Assembly (NCBI GenBank): GCA_003697085.1 | Contig: RFFU01000027.1 | Location: 1-39,062, forward strand | Direction: 5' to 3' | Source of the DNA: Candidatus Hydrogenedentota bacterium | GTDB lineage: Bacteria; UBA8481; J006 | Length of the DNA: 39,062 bases | Shown: positions 1-8,021 of the stretch, one piece after another | How the letters are laid out: the number at the start of each line of letters is the position of its first letter | How positions within the stretch are numbered: position 1 is the first letter of the stretch | Translations under genes and position numbers: made by a program | Notes under the pieces: generated by a model | The model's input: the letters and a program-made list of their open reading frames with translations, nothing else | Database searches by the model: none | Told to the model about the DNA's origin: nothing

Positions 1-14
1 CTTTGGGGGCCTCC

Positions 15-56
15 TTCCCCTTCCCCTTCCCCTTCCCCTTCCCCTTCCCCTTCCCT
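15..56. repeat. TTCCCC hexanucleotide tandem repeat
   Basis: Six perfect TTCCCC units (15-50) are followed by one imperfect unit (TTCCCT). This is a simple-sequence tract about 60 bp upstream of the antitoxin gene. Such tracts can change length by slippage. It lies upstream of the -35 box of the antitoxin promoter, so an effect on expression is possible but unproven. Confidence 0.9.
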
Positions 57-80
57 CTCCACTTGCTCTCCGGTGAACTC

Positions 81-110
81 TTGACTTTTCTCTTTAGTTT
101 ACTGTATAGC
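81..110 (+). promoter_or_regulatory. Predicted sigma-70-type promoter of the antitoxin gene
   Basis: The -35 box is TTGACT (81-86), the spacer is 18 bp, and the -10 box is TATAGC (105-110). Only 8 nt separate the -10 box from the ATG at 119, so transcription would begin within a base or two of the start codon. No Shine-Dalgarno sequence is present. The mRNA would therefore be leaderless or nearly so. Confidence 0.5.
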
Positions 111-118
111 AAAGAAGT

Positions 119-379
119 ATGAAGGTCACTGCCCTGAAACTCCGCCAACACCTCGGGGAAATCCTTGCTCGGCTCGAAAAGACAAATGACCCGATTCTAA
201 TCGAGAAACGCGGGAAGCCCCGGGGTGTTCTCATCTCGTTCCAATCCTTCCAAGAACGCTTTATTGATCAGCAGGATATCGAACGGCGCCAAGCGTTGAT
301 AAACCTCTTCCGCCATCGCCCTCCCCGACCGAAACACCGTTCTCTTGCGGCGCTTCGGGCGCTTCGGTACGGCGAGTAA
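119..379 (+). CDS. Phd/YefM-type antitoxin of a type II toxin-antitoxin pair
   Basis: An 86-residue protein. The N-terminal half has the Phd/YefM pattern: M-K-V-T-A-L-K-L-R-Q-H at the start, then L-x-R-L-E-K and I-x-K-R-G-K-P-R-G-V-L-I-S at residues 18-41. In this family that half forms the DNA-binding, autorepressing fold. The C-terminal half is basic, rich in R, H and P, and would normally wrap the toxin. The gene lies directly upstream of a broken PIN-domain toxin (376-580), so it appears to be an orphan left by a dead module. The start ATG has no Shine-Dalgarno but sits 8 nt after a -10 box. The family assignment is firm. Whether the protein still does anything is unknown. Confidence 0.8.
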   Translation: MKVTALKLRQHLGEILARLEKTNDPILIEKRGKPRGVLISFQSFQERFIDQQDIERRQALINLFRHRPPRPKHRSLAALRALRYGE

Positions 380-580
380 TCGAGGTTGTTGACGCTTCCG
401 TCGGAATCAAATGGCTGATCGATGAACCAGGTCATTCAACGGCACTTTCGATCTTGGAACACGTTCTTGCCACTCCACGGAGATTTGCCGTATTCGTGAG
501 CATTCGAGCCTCTCTTTAAACTCCTGGCATTGCTCTTAGCGGCCGATTCGCCTTCCTTGGATAAAGTGCGGCGTTCCCTC
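376..580 (+). pseudogene. Remnant of a PIN-domain (VapC-type) toxin
   Basis: Reading from 376 gives V-I-E-V-V-D-A-S-V-G-I-K-W-L-I-D-E-P, the typical first strand of a PIN ribonuclease with its first catalytic Asp. It continues to about R-R-F-A-V-F and hits TAA at 517-519. The frame starting near 506 then gives E-P-L-F-K-L-L-A-L-L-L and later L-D-K-V-R-R-S-L, which looks like the continuation after a frameshift. The expected start codon is GTA (376-378). A GTG there would have made the usual GTGA overlap with the antitoxin stop, so one substitution could have removed the start. The remaining conserved acidic residues of a PIN domain are missing. I infer a non-functional toxin. Confidence 0.65.
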
Positions 581-687
581 CCCCGTCCGGTTTCCCATCT
601 TCCTTTTTTCTTCCTTTTCGTGACGTGTTTTCGTATATTTTTCCCTGGAGTTCAGGCGGAAGTCGCCGGAGACCCGGAGGAAAAGCG

Positions 688-1089
688 ATGGATTTCGAGA
701 AATTCGAATTCGAGAAGGGAACGGCCTTTATTCTCTCGGGCTCGATGGAAGTGGGACGTTTCGACCGGTTCCTGCATGAAGCGCGGGCGGCCCTTTCCCC
801 GGAGTCGCCGTTCCTTCTCTGCGATCTCGAAAACGTCGATTTCCTCGATTCCAGCGGCATTAGCGCGCTGATCGAACTCTTCAAGATCACGAAACTGTCC
901 GGCGGGGAACTGGTCCTTGCCGGTGTTCGCGACTATCCCCTGCAGATACTCAAAACCGTCCGTCTCGATCAGTACATCAAGTTCTTCGAAACACGACAGG
1001 AAGGTGTCAAGTATCTTCTCTCCTCGAACGGTTCTTCTCCACCGACGAATCCGCAAACGACGGAAGAATCCTCGGCGCAGACTTCCTGA
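688..1089 (+). CDS. STAS-domain protein, anti-sigma-factor-antagonist type
   Basis: A 133-residue protein that is essentially one STAS domain (about residues 1-112) plus a Ser/Thr/Pro-rich tail. The core has D-L-E-N-V-D-F-L-D-S-S-G-I-S-A-L (46-61), with the D-S-S-G loop in which a serine is phosphorylated by an HPK-type anti-sigma kinase in SpoIIAA/RsbV relatives. The later V-R-L-D-Q-Y-I motif is also typical. I chose the ATG at 688 because GGAGG (676-680) lies 7 nt upstream and the translation begins at the domain edge. The stop overlaps the ATG of the next gene (TGATG), so the two are translationally coupled. No partner kinase or sigma factor is in the window. The role is inferred to be partner-switching regulation, possibly of the ATPase encoded next. 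Confidence 0.8.
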   Translation: MDFEKFEFEKGTAFILSGSMEVGRFDRFLHEARAALSPESPFLLCDLENVDFLDSSGISALIELFKITKLSGGELVLAGVRDYPLQILKTVRLDQYIKFFETRQEGVKYLLSSNGSSPPTNPQTTEESSAQTS

Positions 1090-2600
1090 TGAACCTGGCT
1101 GAACGGCTTAGCCGACTCTCCAGCCCACCGAAAGAAGATCTCGAAAAACAATCCGCCTCCCGCCGAAAGCCGTCGAGTGACAAGACCGTTCCCGCGACGC
1201 CGCCGGATGACCTCGAGGCGCTCTTCTCCGAACTCGACCGCATCAAGCAACAGGTCTCTCTCCGCCGCTACGAACGCCCGAAGACCGACGTCTATTTGGA
1301 GGAACGGGAACACCGTTCGATCGTCCACCAAAAGGCGCTGCAACAACTGATTCGGGTCCTGGCCACCTCGACGGAAATCTCCGACCTCGTGGGAGAACCG
1401 ATTCCACGGGAACAAAAATACGCGCGTCTCAAGGCGATCGCCCGGGAGGAGATCCCCTCGATCCTGGCCCGACTCCACGCACGGATGACGGAGCGGGAAA
1501 AGAAGGAACTGTTGCAAGACTTCGCCGATGAGGTCCTTGGTCTTGGACCGATCGAGCAGTTGATGCGGGACAAAACGATCAGCGAGGTGATGATCAACGG
1601 TCCGGATTTCGTCTTCGCCGAGCGAAACGGCCGAATCGAACTCACACCGCTGCGTTTCTTTGACGAGGAGCACCTGCGGAACACGATCGCGAAGATCTTG
1701 GCGCCCACGGGCCGTCGCGTGGACGAACTCTCCCCCTACGTCGATGCGCGCCTCCCCGACGGCAGCCGCGTCAACGTGGCTGTTCCCCCGATCGCCGTGG
1801 ATGGTTCTCTCGTCACGATTCGAAAATTTCCGGACGTGCTTCTTTCGATGGAGGACCTCCTTGACAAGAATTCGCTCGTCGAGAAGATGGCCGTCTTCCT
1901 CGAATGCGCCGTCCAAGGCCGCCTCAACATCTTCGTCTCCGGTGGAACCGGAAGCGGTAAGACGACCCTGCTCAACGTTCTGGCCTCCTTCATTCCGGAA
2001 CACGAACGGATCGTGGTCATCGAGGATTCCGCCGAGCTTCAGATTCACAAGACCCACGTGAACGTGGCGCGGCTGGAGGCGCGACCACCCAACATCGAGG
2101 GACGAGGCGAGATCACCATCCGCGACCTCGTGCGGAATTCGCTTCGGATGCGTCCTGATCGGATCGTCGTGGGAGAAGTCCGCGGAGCCGAGGCGTTGGA
2201 GATGCTTCAAGCGATGAACACCGGACACGACGGCTCGCTTTCGACCGGACACGGGAACTCTCCCGAGGATATGGTCAATCGTCTCGAGGCGATGTGTTTG
2301 ACCTCCGGGCTCGATCTCACCGAGACGGTCATTCGGAAGATGATCGCGGGAGGCCTCGACCTCATCGTCCAGCAATCCCGCCTCAAGGACGGCACGCGGA
2401 AGATCGTCCAGATCGCCGAAGTGGCTGATTACGTGGACGGTGTCATACGACTCCATCCGATCTGGGAGTACCATCCGAAAGGCGTCGATTCGATGGGCCG
2501 GATCTTCGGACGTTTCCTCTGGACGGGAACGATACCGCGTTGCGCGAAGAAACTGGTGGACGAGGGCGTTCCCCTTCCGTCGGAGATCTTTTCCAACTGA
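1089..2600 (+). CDS. cpaF: CpaF/TadA-type secretion ATPase
   Basis: A 503-residue ATPase of the type II/IV secretion superfamily, closest to CpaF, which powers Tad/Flp pilus assembly at the inner membrane. The N-terminal 65 residues are charged and low complexity. The N-terminal ATPase domain spans about 80-260 ([10 protein letters not shown] near 147-156). Walker A is G-G-T-G-S-G-K-T-T at 285-293, the Asp box is I-E-D-S-A-E-L near 311, and the Walker B/His-box region reads [14 protein letters not shown] followed by T-G-H-D-G-S and S-T-G-H. All catalytic motifs look intact. The usual companions (cpaE, tadB, tadC, Flp pilin) do not follow; the next gene is an unrelated AT-rich one. The system is therefore encoded elsewhere, or this copy is an orphan under STAS control. 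The start overlaps the STAS stop by one base. Confidence 0.9.
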   Translation: MNLAERLSRLSSPPKEDLEKQSASRRKPSSDKTVPATPPDDLEALFSELDRIKQQVSLRRYERPKTDVYLEEREHRSIVHQKALQQLIRVLATSTEISDLVGEPIPREQKYARLKAIAREEIPSILARLHARMTEREKKELLQDFADEVLGLGPIEQLMRDKTISEVMINGPDFVFAERNGRIELTPLRFFDEEHLRNTIAKILAPTGRRVDELSPYVDARLPDGSRVNVAVPPIAVDGSLVTIRKFPDVLLSMEDLLDKNSLVEKMAVFLECAVQGRLNIFVSGGTGSGKTTLLNVLASFIPEHERIVVIEDSAELQIHKTHVNVARLEARPPNIEGRGEITIRDLVRNSLRMRPDRIVVGEVRGAEALEMLQAMNTGHDGSLSTGHGNSPEDMVNRLEAMCLTSGLDLTETVIRKMIAGGLDLIVQQSRLKDGTRKIVQIAEVADYVDGVIRLHPIWEYHPKGVDSMGRIFGRFLWTGTIPRCAKKLVDEGVPLPSEIFSN

Positions 2601-2740
2601 ACGTCTCCGTAAACGTTAATTGTTTGCGGTTCTGAATTTTCTTGCGGCCAATCTTCTCTTAGTGGATATTTGCAGGTATCTGAATTATATCTTCTCAAGA
2701 TTTAACATTCCAAAGAGCCTACATTTTTGCGGAGAGCGCG

Positions 2741-4678
2741 GTGAATAGTACGATTTACAATTATTTGGATATTATATTGGAGTCTTCCCGGGTCCCCCCC
2801 GAACCTTTCGACCGACTGGTCGTAGTTACCCACCCCTATGACCTGAAAACATACTGGAAGCAAAGGAGGCTTTGCTCGAAGGATCTTGTTGTTTCCACTT
2901 TTTTTGGGCTTCCCGACTTGTTGGCAGACGCATCTATTCGATCCTTTGAATTGGGGAGTCTCACGGAACCCGATGACATCATTCCGACATATTTGAAAGG
3001 GAAAGTTGCTGTGGGGAAAATATCAAAATTATTTGATGAGAAGATAGCACGCCCCGCGCTGCAGCAGAGCGGTTGGCCTCCCTTTGACTTATTTTCGTCT
3101 ATCTTTTCTTTTAACGGAAGTTGGTATTATTTAAACTTGAGCCTTTTTGTTTCAGCATTGGACCGTCTATTCGATTATCATCGGCCGAAAGAAGTTGCGT
3201 TTTATTCTTCTCAGTGCGATGTATCTGCTCCTTTCAGTAAACTCGGTTTTCTAATGCTAACCCGTGCCGTCGCCGCCAGGCGGAGAGTTTCGTTTCGTTT
3301 TTTTTCCTCTTTACCACCAAAGAGTGTTGCGCTTCCATTCCGAATGTTTTCCTTAATGAAGTCGTTTTTCGGCGATCCGAAATTTGCCCTTCAAAAAGTC
3401 TTATTTCACCTTTCCCTCCAACGATCACCTTCCGGAAATAAAGCCGCTCTTCTCCTCCTCGGAAGTCCCCATCTTCTTGGCGACGCTATACTGTCTCCTT
3501 CTCACTGGGACCTTCTCTTAATCGACTCTTCCACGGGAAGAGGCATCAATTTTAAACCGAAACAAAAAGTTAGTGTAGACCGGCTTTTAAGGAGTTTCAA
3601 AAACACGATGAGTTCTTTTCATTTCTCGCCCCAATATTTGCACGCGCCCGAAATGGTTTCCGATGTGATAGCTGATACTTTTTACCGGTATTTTCGCTGT
3701 TCTCTCACCGCACTTCTTTCGACACTGGATTATTCACGGATATACGGTGAAGAGTCAAATCCCAGCGGGATCATTTGGGAATTTCCGCCTGTTTGTCATC
3801 CGCACGGGGCTGTATTTCTCGCCGGACTTCGTGCTCTTTGGCCCGAGATACCCGTGTGGGGATGCCAAGGGGGTGGAATTGATGGACTTCAAGACCAAAA
3901 GGGAAGATTAGAGGAGGTACAATTCAGATATTGCAATCGCTTTTTCTCCTTCGGACATAATCTCGAAGATTTGATAGAACTCGGCTATGATCCCGCTTCT
4001 CTCCCTACAATTATTCCTTCTGGCTGGCCAAAAATCTCACCCTCTCTCAAGCGAATCAAGCGAAACCGCCGTCCGGTGGACCTGCTGTTCCCCCTGACGA
4101 ATATTCCCCACTACGCGATCGTCAATCACCCTTCGGTAACGTTTATTAATCAAATAAAAATATTGTCCCTCCTGGAAAATTTCGTGGATAAAACCATCGT
4201 CGCCAAACCTTATCCCTTTGCCAAAGATCACACGGCCTGCTCTGTCATAAACCTGCTTCGAAAATTGAAGCACGTTCGTACGTGTTGGGATATGAGCCTT
4301 TGCCAGTGGTTGCGACAATATCACCCGCAAGCCATCGTTCTGGAAATTTCTTCGACCCCTCTTCTTGAAGTTCTCAGCGAAGATGCCGAGATTCTCCTCC
4401 TACACGATCCGGTCATTCCCTATACAAAACATGCTCTTTCGCTGTTGACCCGTCGCGTCCACTACTGCTACACACTTGAGGAACTTCTCGACACACTGCA
4501 CAAATGGCGCGCGGGCGAACTTCCCCGAAAGCGCGATGACAGTTTCTTCAAAAAATATGTTTTCCGCCCCGATTCCAAGGAAATCATTCAACAAGACATT
4601 GCCTCGCACCTCCTGAAAACGCACGTTCGCTCTACTCCTCCACGGAAAAATGGACATCTCAGACGAAAAAACGGTTAG
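2741..4678 (+). CDS. Large protein of unknown function, possibly glycosyltransferase-like
   Basis: A 645-residue soluble protein that I do not recognise firmly. The most structured-looking segment (about residues 345-420) has C-H-P-H-G-A-V-F-L-A-G-L, then W-G-C-Q-G-G-G-I-D-G and R-F-F-S-F-G-H. This resembles the H-G-G-x and S-F-G signatures of GT-B-like transferases of the LIC12162 (surface-carbohydrate) type; the match is by eye and weak. The C-terminal part alternates short strands and helices like a nucleotide-sugar-binding domain and ends in a basic tail. There is no signal peptide or clear membrane span. The gene starts with GTG, with GGAGAG (2731-2736) 4 nt upstream. It is visibly richer in A/T and in TTT, AAA and ATA codons than the flanking genes, and it sits beside a decayed insertion sequence, so it was probably acquired by transfer. 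Confidence 0.55.
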   Translation: MNSTIYNYLDIILESSRVPPEPFDRLVVVTHPYDLKTYWKQRRLCSKDLVVSTFFGLPDLLADASIRSFELGSLTEPDDIIPTYLKGKVAVGKISKLFDEKIARPALQQSGWPPFDLFSSIFSFNGSWYYLNLSLFVSALDRLFDYHRPKEVAFYSSQCDVSAPFSKLGFLMLTRAVAARRRVSFRFFSSLPPKSVALPFRMFSLMKSFFGDPKFALQKVLFHLSLQRSPSGNKAALLLLGSPHLLGDAILSPSHWDLLLIDSSTGRGINFKPKQKVSVDRLLRSFKNTMSSFHFSPQYLHAPEMVSDVIADTFYRYFRCSLTALLSTLDYSRIYGEESNPSGIIWEFPPVCHPHGAVFLAGLRALWPEIPVWGCQGGGIDGLQDQKGRLEEVQFRYCNRFFSFGHNLEDLIELGYDPASLPTIIPSGWPKISPSLKRIKRNRRPVDLLFPLTNIPHYAIVNHPSVTFINQIKILSLLENFVDKTIVAKPYPFAKDHTACSVINLLRKLKHVRTCWDMSLCQWLRQYHPQAIVLEISSTPLLEVLSEDAEILLLHDPVIPYTKHALSLLTRRVHYCYTLEELLDTLHKWRAGELPRKRDDSFFKKYVFRPDSKEIIQQDIASHLLKTHVRSTPPRKNGHLRRKNG

Positions 4679-4769
4679 CAGTTAAGGCAAGAACACGCCA
4701 TAATTTAACCGTTTATCTCTCCACGTTCTTCACACCGCCCATGTGAAACAAAAAAACGCGGGAACGTTT

Positions 4770-4788
4770 TAGCCCGAGTTCAACACTT
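4770..4788 (+). repeat. Left terminal inverted repeat of the IS
   Basis: TAGCCCGAGTTCAACACTT. The reverse complement of the right end (6812-6830) is TAACCCAAGTTCAACACTT, so the ends differ at only two positions. This is the outer boundary of the element. Confidence 0.75.
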
Positions 4789-4803
4789 AGGAAGCAATTA
4801 TAG

Positions 4804-4822
4804 CTCTAATCTGCGATTAGAG
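4804..4822. repeat. Perfect 8-bp inverted repeat inside the left IS end
   Basis: CTCTAATC (4804-4811), loop TGC, GATTAGAG (4815-4822). It lies between the left IS end and the transposase stop codon. No T-tract follows on either strand, so it is not a classical terminator. It may block read-through into the element or be a transposase-binding dyad. Confidence 0.55.
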
Positions 4823-4838
4823 GGCGAGTAGGAAAAAA

Positions 4839-4852
4839 GTCTGTACTACATT
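4839..4852 (+). repeat. 14-bp direct repeat inside the IS (partner 6711-6724)
   Basis: GTCTGTACTACATT occurs here and again, identical and in the same orientation, at 6711-6724. The left copy contains the transposase stop codon and the right copy lies 63 bp upstream of the transposase start. Both are preceded by GTAGG at slightly different distances. Direct rather than inverted orientation at the two ends of a transposase gene is unusual. The copies may mark an older element edge or a nested insertion. Confidence 0.7.
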
Positions 4853-6648
4853 TTGGCTTCGGAAAGTGCGTTTTCGGCCGACTTCGGCGGCGCAAGACGC
4901 TTCGGCGGCTGCAGGCCTAAACGCTGCAGGAGAACTTGAAGAGACCTTTCGGGCAGGCTGACGCAGCTGATTCGGATAGTGCGTCCCGTAGAGGTGGGCA
5001 GGATGACATCTGTTGCCTTGAGCCGGCGAACTTCACCAAGCAGGGTTTTCACACTTGAGCCGAGGCCGGCCCGTTCGCTCCATTTTTGAATCGTCTTCCA
5101 CACCGCATAGCCGAGAAACGCGATGAGAATATGCGCCTCGACTCGGCTCTGCTTCTGATGCCAGATTGGGCGTAGATTCAGTGATGACTTAATCGTCCGA
5201 AATGAATCCTCGACGTCAGTCAGATGCATATACTTTCGCCAGATCTCGGACGCGCTCATTCCAGTTGATTCGTTCTCAAAAGATATGCCCCTTCGGACAG
5301 CGCGGCCCATTCCCGATGTTTTTTGAGTCTTTTCCATGTCACCTTCAGACCGTTTGGACGACCGGCGGCCTTGGTTACGTCTATTTGAAAGAATCGAGCC
5401 GACCGGGAGTTTCTCTGGAAAAGTCTCCCTATCTGCCGATTTACCTTGTCTGAGTTCACTTTCTTTTTCGCTCGTCTCAACCTTCGCTGCAGTTTTCAAA
5501 GCCCCGCTTCGATTCGTTTCTCAAATCGCTCATGCATTGCTTTCTCTTTCGCCCTGCGGTCACGGCTTCGGCATAGCACGAACAATTCTTCCTCACTCGG
5601 ACCGGCGCAGACCTTAACTTCCAGCCCATCAGAAACCTATTCCCCGTCCTTTGAAACAAATTCCTCTTCGTATTGACGAAGCATCGACTTCGGCGTCCCG
5701 ACGATATAACCGGCCTCACGCTCCTGAAGAAATTCGATGTTCTCTTCGCTTACCATTCCACGGTCCATCACCCATATTCTTTTTGCCTTCCCGTGGCGCT
5801 CTTCCATCGTTTCCACAATCTCTTCCACCGTCGTCGAATCATTTCGGTTCCCCCCGGAAAGCCTCGTAACCGAACGGCAGGCCGCCCGTGGTTGTCATCA
5901 GCGCTATGCATACTTGTTTGCAATCGAAACGTCGATCCCGGGAATAGCCACGCTGCGCCAGTTCATTACTTTGCGCCTCTCCTTCAAAATAGGTTGATGT
6001 AATGTCGTACAAAACCAGTTCATATTCCGCATTCAACAGTTCGCCGAAGCGTTTCTTCAGGTGCTGCTCAATCCTGACCTTCCGCGGAAACACCGTGTCA
6101 AGGGCACGGTACAGTCTCTGCGCATAAACTTGTTCGGAATCGAGATTCAGCAGATCCCCAAGCGATGTCTGCGGATACCAATCCTGCGCTGTATGTCGTT
6201 CACTTCCCGGGGAACAAACGCGTCCAATAACCATTATCCCTACAATATACGCCCAGGAGATTTCCTCTTTCCCTTCCGGAATCAGGTTCAGAAAGAGTTT
6301 CTCCAGACCCAGCGCGCGCCACGCGGAAAGCGCGAGCCATACGTCCCCAAAATCCCTTGTTTTCTCAACGCGAACACCGTTGATTCTCACATGGACAAGT
6401 TTGGGAACTTCTTCCGTATCCTTATCGTTTTCGCACTCAAAAAGACTCGCCTGGTGGAGCGCTTTCAGCACCGGATCATCCGGCTGTTGCTCTAGGTGCG
6501 CCCACCCTTTGCGCTCAGAAGGAGTCGATTCGCCCAAATACGCGACCGTTCGATGACGCGGACCTTTGGACGTACGCACCGTCTCTGTCAACGCCCAATA
6601 CGAATGAGTCTTTCCGTCTTTTCGCCGTTGATGCCGCTTCAAAAACAT
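4846..6648 (-). pseudogene. IS1634-type transposase, broken by frameshifts and a stop
   Basis: Pieces of one DDE transposase lie in order in different frames. The N-terminal 269 residues (5839-6648) include V-L-Y-D-I-T-S-T-Y-F-E-G with the first catalytic Asp. The next piece (about 5637-5850) has W-V-M-D-R-G with the second Asp. A third frame covers about 5485-5640, and after an in-frame TGA the same frame continues to 5256. The C-terminal part (from about 5265 down to 4846) contains V-E-D-S-F-R-T-I-K-S-S-L, the E-containing YREK-like region. The first shift falls in a run of six C (G on the coding strand) at about 5851-5856. At least three frameshifts plus one stop separate the pieces, so it cannot make an active protein. 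Flanking genes are intact, so sequencing error is unlikely. Confidence 0.85.
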
Positions 6649-6811
6649 CTTTCGTATCGTTTCCTTGGTGTCAATATGAAGGAATCGACGTCTTCAATTC
6701 AAGGGGGTAGGTCTGTACTACATTGCTATCCGATTTCTATTCTGCCTTCCTCGCCCTCTGAATCGCTGTTCAGCGTTTTCCACAGCCCAAAAAAAGTCGT
6801 TTTTTCGGCAC

Positions 6812-6830
6812 AAGTGTTGAACTTGGGTTA
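6812..6830 (-). repeat. Right terminal inverted repeat of the IS
   Basis: AAGTGTTGAACTTGGGTTA on the plus strand, the partner of 4770-4788 (17 of 19 complementary). Just outside, at about 6840-6870, are phrases such as TTTGCGTTTTTCGG and CTCTGCGTCTCT, which resemble the degenerate intergenic repeats at 17076-17440. Confidence 0.75.
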
Positions 6831-6911
6831 GCCTTCCTTCTTTTGCGTTTTTCGGCACCTCTGCGTCTCTAAAATTGATTCAGCGATCAAGTTCGCACGC
6901 GACCGCCACAA

Positions 6912-7841
6912 TCATCGTCTCTCCCGCGATGGTTCGCTTTGCCTCCCCTTGCAAAATTCTCTTGCTCGCTCGATATCATACTCGATCGCCTTCCTTAACT
7001 CTTCGACGGAGGGGAAGTCTCGAACCGGCCGCAGATATTTCAAGAAGGTCACCTCCCACATTCCCCAACCCGGATCGTCAAGTCCGTCCAGCAGATGAAT
7101 CTCGAAACGCCGCTCCTTTGAATCGAAAACCGGTCGATCACCGAGATGACAAACGGCAAAACCCCGAGGTGTTCCGACCACGTAGATACCATCCGGAACC
7201 GCTTCCGGTGGAGGAACAAGATTGATCGTCGGAACAAGATCCTTCTTCCCGATCCCATCCCCACCCACCTTTTCCGCCGAAACCGAATAGGAACGTCCCA
7301 GGAGCCGCTCCACTTTCTCGAAATCACGTTCCAGCAAGGCCGCGCGGACTCCCGAGGCGCTGACAATCTCACCGTTCTCTCTTACGACTCCGACCGTCTC
7401 GACACGGCGTTGCGGAGGATCAGCCAGATGCCGCGGCTCTCCCCGCCGCTCCTTTCCGAACCGGAAATTTTCTCCGACCACGACGACCCGAACGCGAGTC
7501 AGAATATCGAAGAGCCTCTCAGTAAAATCCTCCGGCTCGAGGGAAAGAAGCCCTCGGGTCGTCTCAAGTTCCACAATCCAAGTCAGTCCCCATGCCTCCA
7601 ATAAACGCTCGCGACGGGTCTCCTCCAGCAGCCGCACCGGTGACTCTCCGGCTAAAAGCACCTTCGGATGCTCGCTGAACGTTACAAGCCCCTTTTCACC
7701 CGTCTCGCATAACGAGCCGAGCCGCTCGACAAGCGCCCGATGACCCCGGTGGAGACCGTCAAAGACACCGATCGTAATCCCTTCGATTGGCAACGTGAGC
7801 CCCCGCGGCACATTCAGAAGATCGATACGGATTTTCCTCAT
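6912..7841 (-). CDS. ribF: Bifunctional riboflavin kinase/FAD synthetase
   Basis: About 309 residues from the ATG at 7841. RibF phosphorylates riboflavin to FMN and adenylates FMN to FAD. The N-terminal adenylyltransferase half shows G-V-F-D-G-L-H-R-G-H, the nucleotidyltransferase HxGH signature, then G-E-N-F-R-F-G-K and I-V-S-A-S-G-V-R. The C-terminal flavokinase half has V-P-T-I-N-L in place of the usual G-F-P-T-A-N, followed by P-D-G-I-Y-V-V and a C-terminal helix I-E-Y-D-I-E-R-A-R. I chose the ATG at 7841 because translation there enters the fold directly (M-R-K-I-R-I-D-L); a start at 7910 would add an unmatched 23 residues. It is the last gene of the nusA operon, after a 180-bp gap behind truB. 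No Shine-Dalgarno is visible, so the exact start is less certain than the identity. Confidence 0.9.
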   Translation of the reverse strand: MRKIRIDLLNVPRGLTLPIEGITIGVFDGLHRGHRALVERLGSLCETGEKGLVTFSEHPKVLLAGESPVRLLEETRRERLLEAWGLTWIVELETTRGLLSLEPEDFTERLFDILTRVRVVVVGENFRFGKERRGEPRHLADPPQRRVETVGVVRENGEIVSASGVRAALLERDFEKVERLLGRSYSVSAEKVGGDGIGKKDLVPTINLVPPPEAVPDGIYVVGTPRGFAVCHLGDRPVFDSKERRFEIHLLDGLDDPGWGMWEVTFLKYLRPVRDFPSVEELRKAIEYDIERAREFCKGRQSEPSRERR

Positions 7842-8021
7842 TTCAATGATACACGATGCATCGCGGGAGAAAATGTTTCCCTTGAACACGACTTTGTGCG
7901 CGCCGATCACCGACAGTCGTTAAAACGGGGAATTCCAAAACGACACCCTCGCGTAGTCGGGCCAAACCCTCTCCCGCGGAAAAGCCCATTCCAGGCCGCG
8001 GAAGGCAATCCCGATGACCAA

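Larger units (their letters stand above)
4770..6830 (-). mobile_element. Decayed IS1634-type insertion sequence
   Basis: About 2.06 kb bounded by 19-bp imperfect inverted repeats (4770-4788 and 6812-6830, 17 of 19 matching), with one broken transposase on the minus strand. The length and transposase motifs fit the IS1634 group of the IS4 superfamily. The immediate flanks (ACGTTT left, GCCTTC right) do not form an evident target duplication, which fits an old or rearranged insertion. The transposase covers 4846-6648. The remaining 180 bp at the right end would hold its promoter. Confidence 0.75.

Noticed and set aside
15-56. Tandem TTCCCC units considered as a CRISPR-like or iteron array
   Set aside because: The units are directly adjacent 6-mers without spacers; this is a simple-sequence repeat.
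969-2474. 501-codon open frame on the minus strand opposite the cpaF gene
   Set aside because: It mirrors the GC-rich third positions of cpaF; the translation is rich in D, H and R with no domain, and cpaF has intact motifs.
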